Shown piece by piece: positions 8,583-16,870 of a DNA stretch of 64,000 bases. The translations under genes were made by a program, and so were the position numbers. Position 1 is the stretch's first letter. Each line of letters opens with the position of its first letter. The stretch covers positions 30,672 to 94,671 of the forward strand of contig CBFHXB010000009.1 of NCBI GenBank assembly GCA_965659685.1. The letters run 5' to 3'. This DNA comes from MGIIa-L3 sp11892u. Its GTDB lineage: Archaea > Thermoplasmatota > Poseidoniia > Poseidoniales > Poseidoniaceae. The notes under the pieces are model-generated. The model worked only from the letters and a program-made list of their open reading frames with translations, was not told the origin of the DNA and did no database searches.

Positions 8583-10118
8583 ATGGGCACCTGCCCACAC
8601 TGCCGTGCGGTCACGCTGCCCGGCGATGCCGTATGCTACACCTGCGGCCGATTTCTTCAGGGCAAAGGGGCAGGGTATTCCATGCCCACGGCCCCGAAAA
8701 AACGCGGCGTGGTCGTTGACCAGAAGGGCCGCACTCGAAACATCATGAAGCGACGCCGAAACAGGCAACGTTCTGTGTTCATGCTGGCGTTTGTCATCTT
8801 CGCCTTCCTCTCCCCACAAGCGAGGGAAGCTGCGTTTGGGACCGTCGACAACCTCGACGAATACCTCGCTCAATTGCTGGAAGGCCCGCTGATCTATCCG
8901 GTTGAGGCATCGTTTGGCGTGGAACGTTCCTACGTGGTTGAGAACCATCTCGAGCGACCGGGCTTCTTGCAGGAGACCATTCGTCTCCCGGTGGACCTCA
9001 CCAGCGCCTACGGCATGGCCACGTCCATCAATGGAAGCACGCCGATGCAACTCCAAACCCCTGAATCCTTCGTCGTTACAGTCGCCGGTGAAAGCGTCAG
9101 TGTCCCGCTCGACGGATCGGTGCTTGAACGGGACAATGCATGGACTTCCGCACAAGGTCACGAAGTGTGGTGGCCCAGTGAAGCCATTGGGGATCAGGAA
9201 CACTGCTCCATTGCCGCGTGCGTCAAAATCCGACTCAACATGCAAGCCGGAGACGTGGTTGAGTTCAGTGCAGTTTCCAACGTGGCGGTCTCGAGCCACA
9301 CCTGGTGGGACCACGACAGGGTCGATGGCCGCATCCCCGGTGGAGCCAGTGGCATCAGCTTGGAACGCTCAGGCACCTTTGCGGACCTTGATGACCGAAG
9401 GGACGGTCAGCGCGTGAACGAGTACACCGACCCGAAGTGGTACAACCTCGGCACCTATGAGAACGGCTCCGCCCGAGGACACGCGATTGACGCCACCGCC
9501 CAGATCGTCCAAGATACCGCCAACCTGATCTCGATGAGGTTGCCCGAGGGGCGGCAAGACAACGTCTACGCGTTCGCAAGGGCGGCGTTCGACTGGATGC
9601 ACGAGAGCGTTCCTTACGATGACTTCGCCCTGACAACGCCCCGCTCTGGGCCCACATGCCTTGCCGATGGATTGGGCGATTGCGACGAACAGACCAACGC
9701 CTACCTGTCCATCCTACGGACCAAGGGGATCCCTGGATGGTTCGTGTTTGGTGCACTGGTGGACCCACTGAGTTTCACGACGTGGGAACTTCACGCCTGG
9801 GGATACATCATGCTCCCACTTGACGAAGGATGGTGCACGTCCCAGGGCATTGCCGCCAACGACTGCTTTGTTGAGGCAAGCGTTGACGTGGTCAACAACA
9901 AGTGGCTGCTTCACACCACCAACGCTTACGTGGATTGGATCGAAGAGCCCGACCCCACCGGCAACGCGATTGCTTCCGCGTACCAGAGCACGATTTTCAC
10001 GGCTGCCAACATCGGCGAGCGTTCCATCGAACGCAACATGCTGGTCAGCACCGCGGAGGGCGTGCAACTCGATGGCGGAACGTACCGGGTCACCAAGATG
10101 GCCGAGGATTTGAGGTGA
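8583..10118 (+). CDS. zinc-ribbon, membrane-anchored transglutaminase-like protein
   Basis: The 511-residue protein starts with a zinc ribbon (CPHCRAV...CYTCGRFL, residues 4-24) and a basic stretch, then one membrane helix (VFMLAFVIFAFL, about 60-75). A large extracytoplasmic part ends in a transglutaminase/protease-like core. The catalytic triad is visible as Cys367 (GDCDEQT), His404 (ELHAWG) and Asp435 (ASVDVVNNKW). Two further Cys pairs (GWCTSQGIAANDCF, QEHCSIAACVK) may form disulfides. Such proteins usually cleave or crosslink peptide bonds; the substrate is unknown. ATG 8583 was preferred to an upstream TTG because it opens directly on the ribbon. The downstream trkA start lies 4 nt beyond the stop. 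Confidence 0.75.
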   Translation: MGTCPHCRAVTLPGDAVCYTCGRFLQGKGAGYSMPTAPKKRGVVVDQKGRTRNIMKRRRNRQRSVFMLAFVIFAFLSPQAREAAFGTVDNLDEYLAQLLEGPLIYPVEASFGVERSYVVENHLERPGFLQETIRLPVDLTSAYGMATSINGSTPMQLQTPESFVVTVAGESVSVPLDGSVLERDNAWTSAQGHEVWWPSEAIGDQEHCSIAACVKIRLNMQAGDVVEFSAVSNVAVSSHTWWDHDRVDGRIPGGASGISLERSGTFADLDDRRDGQRVNEYTDPKWYNLGTYENGSARGHAIDATAQIVQDTANLISMRLPEGRQDNVYAFARAAFDWMHESVPYDDFALTTPRSGPTCLADGLGDCDEQTNAYLSILRTKGIPGWFVFGALVDPLSFTTWELHAWGYIMLPLDEGWCTSQGIAANDCFVEASVDVVNNKWLLHTTNAYVDWIEEPDPTGNAIASAYQSTIFTAANIGERSIERNMLVSTAEGVQLDGGTYRVTKMAEDLR

Positions 10119-10119
10119 G
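10112..10119 (+). promoter_or_regulatory. ribosome binding site of trkA overlapping the upstream stop
   Basis: GAGGTGAG spans the TGA of the transglutaminase-like gene and sits 3 nt before the trkA ATG. It complements the archaeal anti-Shine-Dalgarno sequence and indicates coupled translation of the two genes. Confidence 0.6.
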
Positions 10120-10122
10120 CCA

Positions 10123-11541
10123 ATGCTGGTGATCATTGCGGGCGCCGGAAGGGTCGGACTTGGTTTGGCGGAGGCGCTCATCAAGGAACAGAAAAACGAC
10201 GTTGTTCTGTTGGACATGAGTTCGAGGGCCGTCAAAAACGCTCAGGCCTTCGACATGCTCGTGCTGCACGGGGACGTGTTGGACCGACAGGCCCTCATCG
10301 AAGCCGGCATCGACCGTGCTGACGTGTTCATTGCGGCCACAGACAACGACGACCGCAACGTCTTGGCATGTGGACTTGCCAAGCACCTCCACGACCTTCG
10401 TGGTGGCCAGCGTGAGAACCTGCTCACCTTGTGCCGAATCCGTGACGAAAGCATCCTCGAAGAACAGGCCCATGGTGGCCTGAAGGCTTGGGCTGAAGTG
10501 GACCGGGCCATTGACCCCATCGATGGAGCCATCAGTCGACTCTCATCCGGCATCCGCGCCTCTTCCTTTGCCGAAGTGATTCCGTTCGACCACGAGGCGT
10601 ACCTCGTCGAATTGGAAATCACCGAAGATTGCAGGCTTCCTCTTGACGTGCCGCTTTCTGAGGTTGAAAAGGAAGTTGGGACGCCGGTCCCACTCCTGAT
10701 CGGACTCAAGCGCAAGGGAACGCGGAGCAAGGTTCCTTCAGGGACGACGGTTCTTCGCCCAGGGGACAGAATCGCCGTAGCCACCACGGGACTCGGCTCC
10801 TTTGACGACTTGGTCCACACCTTCGGGCACGACGTCCGTGCTTTCCCAAGCCAACCAAAGGTGGTCGTTGTCGGTGGGTCAACCCTTGGACTCCGCATCG
10901 CTGCTCACTGGCTTGAGGAAGGGGCGCACGTGATGATCGTCGAAGGCGACCTGCAAACGGCCAACGCCATTTCGGGTCACCGTATCGGTGGACACCCAGA
11001 ATTGGAAGTCATTCACGGCGACCACGTCTCCAGGGAAACCATGGAAGAAGTGGGGATGGGTGGCATGGACGTCGCCATCGGCGCCCTCGATGACGACCAC
11101 GCCAACATCGCTGCGATGCTCTTCGCCATGGACCTCGGCGTGACCAACACCGGCCTGATCCTCAACGACAACGACTTGGTTCACGTCGTTCAACGGATGG
11201 GCATCAGTTTCTCGGTGGACATCACCCGGGTGGCCGTCGATGAATTGCTCACCCAAGTCCATCGAAAACTTGCAGGCCATTACGCGGTGCTGTCGACCAT
11301 TCCGAACGTGGTCGGCGTCACGCACGAGGTGACGAAAGCCGCCAAGTTTTGCGGTCGTCGCATTCGAGAGGGCGGTTTCCCCGATTGGATGCGCATCGCC
11401 TTCATTCAACGCAGCGATTCCCATGGACGTTGGTCTTCCCATGACCCGCATCCTGACGAGACCCTGATTGAACATGACCGCCTCATCATCTTCACGTCCC
11501 CCGACCACGTCGCTGATGTGGAGAAGAAATTCCGGGTGTGA
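10123..11541 (+). CDS. trkA: Trk potassium uptake system NAD-binding protein TrkA
   Basis: This 472-residue cytoplasmic regulator gates the TrkH channel in response to nucleotide binding. It contains two RCK units. The first begins at the N-terminus with the Rossmann motif GAGRVGLGLAEAL and is followed by a TrkA-C domain (about 150-225, VPLSEVEKEVGTPVP). The second starts near residue 247 with VVVGGSTLGLRIAAHWLEEG and ends with another TrkA-C domain. That is the full duplicated architecture of long TrkA proteins. trkH starts 3 nt after its stop, a tight channel-regulator pair. The second Rossmann glycine motif (GGSTLG) deviates from GxGxxG, so the second nucleotide site may be altered. Confidence 0.94.
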   Translation: MLVIIAGAGRVGLGLAEALIKEQKNDVVLLDMSSRAVKNAQAFDMLVLHGDVLDRQALIEAGIDRADVFIAATDNDDRNVLACGLAKHLHDLRGGQRENLLTLCRIRDESILEEQAHGGLKAWAEVDRAIDPIDGAISRLSSGIRASSFAEVIPFDHEAYLVELEITEDCRLPLDVPLSEVEKEVGTPVPLLIGLKRKGTRSKVPSGTTVLRPGDRIAVATTGLGSFDDLVHTFGHDVRAFPSQPKVVVVGGSTLGLRIAAHWLEEGAHVMIVEGDLQTANAISGHRIGGHPELEVIHGDHVSRETMEEVGMGGMDVAIGALDDDHANIAAMLFAMDLGVTNTGLILNDNDLVHVVQRMGISFSVDITRVAVDELLTQVHRKLAGHYAVLSTIPNVVGVTHEVTKAAKFCGRRIREGGFPDWMRIAFIQRSDSHGRWSSHDPHPDETLIEHDRLIIFTSPDHVADVEKKFRV

Positions 11542-11544
11542 TGC

Positions 11545-13155
11545 ATGCGTTGGGACGTGCTCTACCTCATCCTCGGTTGGACCGTGGGTGCCTTGACCGT
11601 GCCTTTGGCTCTGGTGGGCATCGCCACGGCCTTCCTCGATGACGTGCAGATGGCGCTTGTCGCCTTTCTTCCGTCGACCCTCTTTGCCGTGACGTCCAGT
11701 TGGCTGATGTTGACGTACGGCACGACACCAGAAACCCCGGACCGATTGAGGGACAGGGAGGCCTTTGCAACCGTTGCATTGGCGTATCCAGTGGTCGTGG
11801 CCTTCGGTGCCATGCCCTTCTGGTTGGGCGGGATGTTTCACGGCCCCTTCACCGACGACGTGACCTTGCTGATCGCCCTTGAAGGATTGATTCATTCAGG
11901 TTTTGAGGCCATGTCAGGCTTTACCACCACGGGAACGACAATCATCGACATCTCGACCTCCCCGAATTGTTTTGCCAACACCGAGGATTGCATCGGTGCA
12001 CAATCCAGAGGATTGTTGCTGTGGCGCTCGACCATGCAGTGGTTGGGTGGCATGGGTGTGATCATGCTGAGCATGGTCGTGCTTTCCCGCGTGCTTGGCG
12101 GTGGCATGGCACTGGCGAGAGCTGAACTGACCGGGCCATCCCTCTCCCGGCTCCGACCCAAGTTGGCCCAGACCGCCCAAGCGCTTTGGATCATGTACCT
12201 CGTGCTGACCCTGCTCGAAATCGTCCTCTTGGTTGGGCTGACGCCGATGGACACCTATGAGGCGGTGAACCACGGATTGACGACCATGCCCAGCGGTGGA
12301 TTTTCGACCACCGACGACAGCATCGGGCACTGGAACGATCCCATGTTGGAATCCATCATCATCGTCTTCATGTTCTTGGCTGGTGTCAATTTCACCCTGT
12401 TGTACTTCATCGTCCAACGTCAACCCGGCAAGATGTGGGCCGATGAGGAATTCAAAACCTACCTCGCCTACCTCGCGGGCGCCACCGCGATCATCACCGG
12501 AGCACTGCTCTTGCAAGGCGGAGACACGGGAAGCGAACCCCTCCGAAAGTCCCTGTTCCAGGTCGTTGCCATCGCGACATCAACGGGGTACGGGACGGCC
12601 GATTACATGCTGTGGCCCGTGATTGCACAACTTGTCATCCTGATGTTGATGGTCGTCGGTGCATCCGCAGGCTCCACCGCCGGTGGCCTGAAATTGCTCC
12701 GCATCAGCCTCGCCATCAAGGTGGCTCGGCGTCAACTGAATCGACTGACTCACCCAAGGCGCATCCACACCGTTCGAATGAACGGAGAACAGGTCGAGCA
12801 GGAACAGGTGGAACTGATCGTTGGGATGTTGTTGGTGTGGATCTTGCTGTTCGCAGGAGCATCGCTGCTCATGGCCCTCATCATGGCCCCGATGGGGGCC
12901 GACCTGGACGTGCTCTCGGTCATCGGCGTGGTCGCCAGCGCCCTCGGGAACACGGGACCTGCGATGGGTGAATTTGGTCCCGCCGTAACGTGGGCCGCAA
13001 TGCCCAACACCGGACTGATCCTGACGGGGATCCTGATGTGGTTCGGCCGTCTCGAACTTTTGACCGCAGTCATCCTCTTCTCACCCTCGACCTGGCGGGA
13101 GCCCGGTGCACGCAAGAAGGACATCGAAGACGAAGATCAGAACAGCGTGGTCTGA
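11545..13155 (+). CDS. trkH: Trk potassium uptake channel TrkH
   Basis: This 536-residue membrane protein takes up potassium as the pore-forming partner of TrkA. It is built of repeated TM-P-loop-TM units. The four filter loops can be recognised around SGFTTTGTTIID, MPSGGFSTTDDSIGHW, IATSTGYGTADY and ALGNTGPAMGEFG, each with the key filter glycine. The NPxW-type gating surroundings (LLWRSTMQWLGGMGVIML) and the basic KVARRQLNRLTHPR loop are typical. The start lies 3 nt after trkA. Its C-terminus overlaps the convergent rfcL gene by 19 bp. Confidence 0.94.
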   Translation: MRWDVLYLILGWTVGALTVPLALVGIATAFLDDVQMALVAFLPSTLFAVTSSWLMLTYGTTPETPDRLRDREAFATVALAYPVVVAFGAMPFWLGGMFHGPFTDDVTLLIALEGLIHSGFEAMSGFTTTGTTIIDISTSPNCFANTEDCIGAQSRGLLLWRSTMQWLGGMGVIMLSMVVLSRVLGGGMALARAELTGPSLSRLRPKLAQTAQALWIMYLVLTLLEIVLLVGLTPMDTYEAVNHGLTTMPSGGFSTTDDSIGHWNDPMLESIIIVFMFLAGVNFTLLYFIVQRQPGKMWADEEFKTYLAYLAGATAIITGALLLQGGDTGSEPLRKSLFQVVAIATSTGYGTADYMLWPVIAQLVILMLMVVGASAGSTAGGLKLLRISLAIKVARRQLNRLTHPRRIHTVRMNGEQVEQEQVELIVGMLLVWILLFAGASLLMALIMAPMGADLDVLSVIGVVASALGNTGPAMGEFGPAVTWAAMPNTGLILTGILMWFGRLELLTAVILFSPSTWREPGARKKDIEDEDQNSVV

Positions 13156-14666
13156 CCAGGATTTGATGCAACGTCGTCAGGTTGCTCCTCCTTGACGGCT
13201 GCTTCAGGTTCGGGCTCAGGCGTTGGCACGGCAGGTTCTGATTGCGCTTGAAGACGGTCGCTGAGCACCTCGTCGTAGTGACGCACCAAATCCTTGGCTG
13301 AACGTCGGCTCATGGCCAACCCGGTCAAGGCAACATGTTCGCTCGCAGACAAACCGAGGTTGAGGGACATGTCGAGGTGCTCATGGTCACCCATCGTCCC
13401 TTCCGCGTTGAGCGAGGCCGACAAAATCGGAAGCAGTTCGGCCCGCATGCCGGCTTTGCTCGCACCGCATGCCTCTGCCAGCGCTTCAGCCACGGAAGTC
13501 GTCCGGCTTGCCGTCCGTCGAAGATGGGCCGGATAACCGGTGTAGACTTTCTTTTGCACGGGTTCTGCGTTGGCGACCGACGCGGCAAGGCTGCTCAGAT
13601 GCAGCGACCAGTACGAGGACCGATGTGCGGTGCTGAGGTAACGCGAGGCTGCAGCCCGGTCCGCCAAAGCAAGACTTTCAGCGGCCCGAAAGCGAGAGGC
13701 AGATTGCGTGAACACCGTCCCGTTGTTCCAGTGAACCCAATCCACGAGTTCTGCCGGATCTTTGTCGAGGGTCGCGGCATGACGCACCGCATCCTCGGCC
13801 GTTCGGGATTGGTACACTGCTCCAAGGCCGGGGAAGACGCCCATGGTGAGGTCTCGGCCACCGCTTTCGATTCGGGCACGCACGATGTCTGCGGTCAAGA
13901 CACGATCAAACCCTTCGCAAAGCACCTGGAGGTCCCGAACCAAAGCACGCAAATCGCCTGGATTGTGGTTGACCAGGAGATCGAGGGCCTCGCCGTCAAA
14001 GGTCACCCCTTCTTCGCGAAGAACACGACGGGCGATGCGCCGGATGGCGTCGTTTGAGACCCGATCGAAGGTCAGCGTGATCACGTGGCGTGAAAAGCGG
14101 TCACGCGTTGAACGCCACGAGGAACCTGAGCCCCAGAGACGCATCACGTCGTTGCACGCCAGCACCACCGGTTGGCTGGTCATTTCCAACAATCGGAGCA
14201 GTTCTGCTTTGCCACCAGAGTCTCCCTTCAGGGCGTCCTTCTCGTCGTCGTCCATCAATTGACCACGAACACGGTCATCGCTGACCGCCCGCAGGCCACC
14301 TGAAAGGTGGTCGACTTCATCCAACAGGATCAGCGTACGTTGTGCGGGTTTGTTTGGGTCGTGGAAGAGCGAGCGGTGGGTGGCACCGTGCGTGGCAGCC
14401 CGTCGAATGGCCGCTGCGTTCCTGTCGTCGGATGCGTTGAGCTCAATGACGCTCCAGCCCATGTCCGCAGCCACGGCCCGCACCACGGAGGTTTTGCCGA
14501 CGCCGGGAGGACCCACAAGGAGAACGCCAGGCCGATTTGGGCGACCTGTTCGCCATGAATCGAGCCATTCACGGAGACGGCTCCTCTGGGCGTCGTTGCC
14601 CTCGAGTTGTCGCTCGGAGGACGGACGGTGCCGTTCCGTCCAATCGCTCACGGGCATGACGCTCAT
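13137..14666 (-). CDS. rfcL: replication factor C large subunit
   Basis: This clamp-loader subunit helps load the PCNA ring at primer-template junctions. The 509-residue AAA+ protein has an N-terminal WTERHRP motif, Walker A VGPPGVGKTS, Walker B LILLDEVDHL, sensor 1 around VVLACND, and a DRVSNDAIRRIARRVLREEGV sensor-2 region. A helical collar and an acidic Pro-rich tail follow. The extreme C-terminus GQTTLF matches a PCNA-interacting PIP-box core. Start codons at 14666 and 14657 are both possible; 14666 sits 28 nt downstream of the GlyRS stop, and a longer in-frame extension would overlap GlyRS by 68 bp. It is likely transcribed with GlyRS. Confidence 0.93.
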   Translation of the reverse strand: MSVMPVSDWTERHRPSSERQLEGNDAQRSRLREWLDSWRTGRPNRPGVLLVGPPGVGKTSVVRAVAADMGWSVIELNASDDRNAAAIRRAATHGATHRSLFHDPNKPAQRTLILLDEVDHLSGGLRAVSDDRVRGQLMDDDEKDALKGDSGGKAELLRLLEMTSQPVVLACNDVMRLWGSGSSWRSTRDRFSRHVITLTFDRVSNDAIRRIARRVLREEGVTFDGEALDLLVNHNPGDLRALVRDLQVLCEGFDRVLTADIVRARIESGGRDLTMGVFPGLGAVYQSRTAEDAVRHAATLDKDPAELVDWVHWNNGTVFTQSASRFRAAESLALADRAAASRYLSTAHRSSYWSLHLSSLAASVANAEPVQKKVYTGYPAHLRRTASRTTSVAEALAEACGASKAGMRAELLPILSASLNAEGTMGDHEHLDMSLNLGLSASEHVALTGLAMSRRSAKDLVRHYDEVLSDRLQAQSEPAVPTPEPEPEAAVKEEQPDDVASNPGQTTLF

Positions 14667-14694
14667 GCGGTTGCGACGGTGTATCAACCCGCCG

Positions 14695-16395
14695 TCAAGC
14701 ACGCGTCGAGAGGCGGTGAATCGCTTCATCAATGGAGAGTCTCGTTTGTTCCCCTGTGTCACGTTCCCTCCATGTCACGGTCCCGTCTTCGAGGGTCGTG
14801 TGATCCACCGTCAAGCAGCACGGGACACCGATTTCATCGGCCCGCGCATACCGTCGACCGATCGAACCGCTCGCGTCGTACACCGCCAACACACCACGTG
14901 ACGCACAAAGACGAAGGTGCAGGTCCGATGCGATCTCCCCCATACCGTCCTTCTCGAAGAGAGGAAGCACGGCCGCATCGATTGGTGCAACGTCGTGATG
15001 AAGGTGCATTCGAACGTACAGGTCGTCGCCATCTCCTGCTTCTTGGTACGCGTGATCGATGATATGCCAGATGATGCGATCGATGCCAAAAGCGGGTTCC
15101 ACCACATGCGGGATGAACCATTCGCCCGCCACCGATTCCGTTCGCTGAACACGCTTGACGTGTTCGGGTTCGACGACGGCCTCTTCGCCGTTCTCGAGAA
15201 TCAAAGATGCTGGGAAAGCCGCGTCAGCCGGAAGCGATTCGACCTTGGCCTTCACCTGTCCAGCAAGGGCTCGGAAGGCTGGACCGGCTTTCGCACCGTC
15301 CGTGGTCCAGCCGTCGATTTCCACGATCTTGGGTTCGGCGTAGTTGCGCCAAGCGCGCATCCGCTGTCCTGTGGCGCGCTCGTGTGCTTCAAGGTCGTAG
15401 CAGCCGCGGTGGGCGATGCCGACGCATTCCACCCAGCCATAGGAACCGTGGAGTTCCACGTCCCAACAGTCCAACGCGTAGTGTGCCATTTCATCCCGGG
15501 CGTGTTGCCGGAACCGAAGCTTGTCGAGGTCGATGCCCAAAGCGTGCAACAGGTCGTGGGTCCGGGCCATGTACCATGCCACGGTTGGGTGAAGGATGAC
15601 GCCGTTGTCCAAAGCATCCGGGATGGTGGATTGGAAGGGATCACCTTCGGCAGGAACCAGATGGACGGAGGTCGAACGCCATGGTGTGAAATCGTGGGAC
15701 ACCTCGGCTTCCGGGTCGATGAAATACTCCAATTCTGCCATGTTGAATTCTCGCAGCCGGATCATCCCCTGACGAGGAGAGATCTCGTTGCGGTAGCCAC
15801 GGCCGAGTTGCATCGCACCGAAGGGCAAGCGCTCACGGAAGTGGCGGTAAATGGCAGGGTAGGTCGTGAACATCCCTTGCGCTGTCTCAGGGCGGAGGAA
15901 GGCAGCACGGCCTGAGGAACCCGCACCGATGACCGTGTCGAACATCAAATTCTCAGCCGCAATGGACGACCATTCGGTGGCACCGCATGCTGGGCAGGGC
16001 GGTGAGGCCTCGTCCAAGAGGGCCTGAAGTTCGCTCATGGAGAGGGAATCGGGATTCGGATGATGAGCCTCGAGCATCGTGTCGGCGCGGCTTGCTTCGT
16101 TGCAGGCTTGGCAGACGGTCATAAAATCGCTGAATTCCGCGACGTGCCCGCTCGCTTCGAGCACGGCAAAGGGCGTGACGGTCGGACAGGAAATCTCCAC
16201 CACGTCGCCCTGACTCAACCAATGGTCTCGCCAAACGTCCTGAACTTTGGCACGGAGACGGCCGCCCACCGGACCAAAATCGTAGAGGCCTTTGGCACCC
16301 CCATGAATCTCAAACGCGGGGAGGATGACGCCACGTCGCCGCAGCATCCCGGTCAAACGCTCGAGCCGGCCCATGACGTTCTGACCTTCGACCAT
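14695..16395 (-). CDS. glyS: glycyl-tRNA synthetase (alpha2 type)
   Basis: This 566-residue class II synthetase charges tRNA-Gly. The N-terminal region carries GVILPAFEIHGGAKGLYDFGPVG, the hallmark of the homodimeric archaeal/eukaryotic enzyme. A zinc-ribbon-like insertion follows with CQAC and CPAC pairs (about residues 95-145). Motif 2 is seen at AAFLRPETAQGMFTTY and RNEISPRQGMIRLREFNMAE, motif 3 near PAFGIDRIIWHIID, and the anticodon-binding domain in the last ~120 residues (DVAPIDAAVLPLFEKDGM, YDASGSIGRRYARADEIG). The ATG at 16395 has a TATA-like box centred about 26 nt upstream, supporting a leaderless start; ATG 16374 is an alternative. Confidence 0.95.
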   Translation of the reverse strand: MVEGQNVMGRLERLTGMLRRRGVILPAFEIHGGAKGLYDFGPVGGRLRAKVQDVWRDHWLSQGDVVEISCPTVTPFAVLEASGHVAEFSDFMTVCQACNEASRADTMLEAHHPNPDSLSMSELQALLDEASPPCPACGATEWSSIAAENLMFDTVIGAGSSGRAAFLRPETAQGMFTTYPAIYRHFRERLPFGAMQLGRGYRNEISPRQGMIRLREFNMAELEYFIDPEAEVSHDFTPWRSTSVHLVPAEGDPFQSTIPDALDNGVILHPTVAWYMARTHDLLHALGIDLDKLRFRQHARDEMAHYALDCWDVELHGSYGWVECVGIAHRGCYDLEAHERATGQRMRAWRNYAEPKIVEIDGWTTDGAKAGPAFRALAGQVKAKVESLPADAAFPASLILENGEEAVVEPEHVKRVQRTESVAGEWFIPHVVEPAFGIDRIIWHIIDHAYQEAGDGDDLYVRMHLHHDVAPIDAAVLPLFEKDGMGEIASDLHLRLCASRGVLAVYDASGSIGRRYARADEIGVPCCLTVDHTTLEDGTVTWRERDTGEQTRLSIDEAIHRLSTRA

Positions 16396-16418
16396 GCCTC
16401 TTGGCTCCTTCGCAGGCC

Positions 16419-16426
16419 CTTGAAAC
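16419..16426 (-). promoter_or_regulatory. TATA-like box for glyS
   Basis: On the minus strand this reads GTTTCAAG in GC-rich surroundings. Its centre is about 26 nt before the GlyRS ATG at 16395, the spacing of an archaeal TATA box to the transcription start, so the transcript may be leaderless. Confidence 0.4.
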
Positions 16427-16484
16427 CCTCGGCCAAAATTGGGCGTTGGACAGGACTCAAAAGGTCGGCCGCTGACCTCCGGCC

Positions 16485-16799
16485 ATGGGCCAAGCCATGG
16501 TGGGCATCACCGACTCGGCCTGCACCGGGTGTGATCTCTGCATCCCCTTCTGTCCGTTCGAAGCCTTGCTTCCTCTGGCCGAGAACCCTGAGGGACGGAG
16601 CCATCCCAAACGTCCGGTGATCGTCGTTGAAGCCGCATGCGTCGGCTGTTTGTCGTGCATTGGGTCCTGCCCGACCGGAGCCTTGCACGAGGTCCCGCTG
16701 CCGCCAAGCAACGAAACCTCTCCTCTGCTCGACCCTCCAGCACCTCCTGAAACAGAGCCTGTCCTCCGCTGGGGGCGCCGCGGAATCGGATGGGCCTGA
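16485..16799 (+). CDS. 2[4Fe-4S] ferredoxin-like protein
   Basis: The 104-residue protein carries two clusters of the CxxCxxCxxxCP type, CTGCDLCIPFCPFEA and CVGCLSCIGSCPTGA, about 35 residues apart, so it should hold two [4Fe-4S] clusters and transfer electrons in the cytoplasm. A Pro-rich tail (about 75-104) follows. A downstream in-frame ATG at 16497 is an alternative start. It is divergent from GlyRS and precedes lhr by 71 bp; lhr has its own TATA box, so a shared operon is not needed. The redox partner is unknown, and no oxidoreductase lies directly alongside. Confidence 0.85.
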   Translation: MGQAMVGITDSACTGCDLCIPFCPFEALLPLAENPEGRSHPKRPVIVVEAACVGCLSCIGSCPTGALHEVPLPPSNETSPLLDPPAPPETEPVLRWGRRGIGWA

Positions 16800-16819
16800 A
16801 GCCTCAACCATTCCATTCG

Positions 16820-16827
16820 TTTATATA
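16820..16827 (+). promoter_or_regulatory. TATA box upstream of lhr
   Basis: TTTATATA is the clearest canonical archaeal TATA box in the window. It lies 44 nt before the lhr ATG, predicting transcription from about 16849 with a leader of about 20 nt. No strong Shine-Dalgarno sequence is visible in the leader. Confidence 0.6.
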
Positions 16828-16870
16828 CGTCACATCCACGAGGCCACGGCACGGGCGTCGTGAGAAAAAC

